From: Deltaproteobacteria bacterium
GTDB taxonomy: Bacteria > Desulfobacterota > Desulfobacteria > Desulfobacterales > UBA11574
Assembly (NCBI GenBank): GCA_019313025.1
Contig: JAFDCA010000067.1
Coordinates: 1 to 6,035 of the forward strand
Direction: 5' to 3'
Length of the DNA stretch: 6,035 bases
How positions within the stretch are numbered: position 1 is the stretch's first letter; each line of letters begins with the position of its first letter. This document shows positions 5,343-6,035 of this stretch, piece by piece. The translations under genes were made by a program, and so were the position numbers. The notes beneath the pieces were generated by a model. The model saw only the letters and a program-made list of their open reading frames with translations, was not told the origin of the DNA and did not search any database.

Positions 5343-5507
5343 CACTTTAAATATGAGTTTACCTTAGAAAATTTACCCGGCCTGTTCCACTTTATTGCAC
5401 CGAGAAAAAATAAATGTTAAAAACTTGAAACCTTTTAGAGGCAAGATAGCCGACCTTTTTTGTTTGCAAATTTAACCATTGTTGAATATCTTTAGTTTTT
5501 AAAACAC

Positions 5508-5535
5508 TTGATTTAAACTCATCCATAATTATATT
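5508..5535 (+). promoter_or_regulatory. Candidate sigma70 promoter for the thioredoxin-like lipoprotein gene
   Basis: TTGATT (5508-5513) and TATATT (5530-5535, five of six of the -10 consensus) are 16 bases apart, placing the start of transcription near 5542, about 18 bases before the ATG. It lies in the AT-rich divergent spacer 5343-5559, where I saw no convincing promoter for the leftward transglycosylase gene and no other gene. Confidence 0.45.
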
Positions 5536-5559
5536 AAGACTTTAAATGATTGTTATCAT

Positions 5560-6035
5560 ATGAAAAAAGAATCAAAACACATTATTTATCGCAACCAGCC
5601 CTTCACAGTCGTTGTGGCCGTTTTTCTTCTTTTAAGTATTGTATCATGCAAAAATAATACCAACGAGAAAGCAACAGCGCAGGCTCACAATTCTATAATT
5701 ACCAGCATCGACAATTTGGACCAGCTAAATAAAATCCTTGAAATATCTAACGAACGCCTGTTGATTCTAGAATTCTATGCGGATTGGTGTCCTCCATGTA
5801 AAGAACTTGCCCCTATCCTTGAAAAAATTGCCAAGGAAAAAAGGGAAACGGTGGCAATCTACAAGATTGACATTGATCGACACCGCGAACTTTCAAATAC
5901 CTTTCGCGTAAGCGGCATCCCCCATGTATCTTTTGTTAAAAACAAAGAAAATGTTTTTTCCTTAACAGGCTTATATCCAAAAACCATGTACTTGAATGTC
6001 ATCGAACAGTATACCCAGCCCCAGCCCGACAAATC
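5560..6035 (+). CDS. Thioredoxin-fold lipoprotein with CPPC active site (3' end outside window)
   Basis: The frame starts at ATG 5560 and is open for 158 full codons to the window edge, so the protein is C-terminally incomplete. Residues 1-30 form a lipoprotein signal: a basic start (MKKESK), a hydrophobic stretch FTVVVAVFLLLS, then the lipobox IVSC with Cys30 as the predicted lipidated residue. A polar linker (31-50) leads into a thioredoxin domain from about residue 50. This has LLILEFYADWCPPCKELAP (67-85) with redox Cys77 and Cys80, the IYKIDID strand (100-106) and the cis-proline loop SGIPHVSF (118-125). Such proteins reduce or exchange disulfides at the membrane face of the periplasm; CPPC differs from the CGPC of cytoplasmic thioredoxin. 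The partner is unknown. There is no clear Shine-Dalgarno sequence before the ATG. It is divergent from the transglycosylase gene and is not obviously tied to it. The domain looks nearly complete by the edge, so little may be missing. Confidence 0.9.
   Translation, partial: MKKESKHIIYRNQPFTVVVAVFLLLSIVSCKNNTNEKATAQAHNSIITSIDNLDQLNKILEISNERLLILEFYADWCPPCKELAPILEKIAKEKRETVAIYKIDIDRHRELSNTFRVSGIPHVSFVKNKENVFSLTGLYPKTMYLNVIEQYTQPQPDK

Noticed and set aside
5433..5470. GGC-AAGATA-GCC followed by a T6 tract (about 5441-5461) as an intrinsic terminator
   Set aside because: The stem is 3 bp and no rightward gene ends there; it is in the divergent promoter region.

Overview
The window carries five clear protein-coding genes, a short partial reading frame at the left edge and long AT-rich intergenic stretches. 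The gene content suggests an anaerobic Desulfobacterota (former Deltaproteobacteria), probably the Desulfobacterales. It combines a long YkgJ-type cysteine-cluster protein, a PPC/DUF296 protein next to a type II branched-chain aminotransferase, a eukaryotic-type (PF01704) UTP-glucose-1-phosphate uridylyltransferase, and an SLT lytic transglycosylase with a DUF4124-like N-terminus. This placement is an inference from gene families, because no rRNA or other phylogenetic marker is present.

Layout from left to right. The C-terminal end of an unrecognised rightward gene ends at 79. A perfect 10-bp inverted repeat at 192-231 lies between it and the convergent, leftward YkgJ-family gene (240-1022). 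A 522-bp gene-free stretch (1023-1544) follows and holds the most structured DNA in the window: a 257-bp unit bounded by inverted repeats with TA at both ends (1062-1318), nested hairpins and competing pairings, then smaller inverted repeats and a candidate sigma70 promoter. The rightward pair DUF296 (1545-1988) and ilvE (2002-3063) are 13 bp apart and probably form an operon. A 277-bp spacer changes abruptly from about 35% to about 54% GC and contains a GC-rich, inverted-repeat-containing segment. The UGPase gene (3341-4735) follows and meets the leftward lytic transglycosylase gene (4740-5342) with only 4 bp between stop codons. A divergent intergenic region then leads to a rightward thioredoxin-fold lipoprotein gene (from 5560) that runs off the right edge.

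The genes do not form one obvious pathway. IlvE performs the last step of Leu/Ile/Val synthesis, UGPase makes UDP-glucose for envelope polysaccharides, the transglycosylase remodels peptidoglycan, and the lipoprotein probably handles thiols or disulfides outside the cytoplasm. I see no defence system, CRISPR array, tRNA, rRNA or intact transposase. The coding part is ordinary, and what merits a second look is intergenic: the 1062-1318 element with its mutually exclusive folds, the GC-rich segment at 3159-3302, and two promoters sharing an extended -35 sequence.
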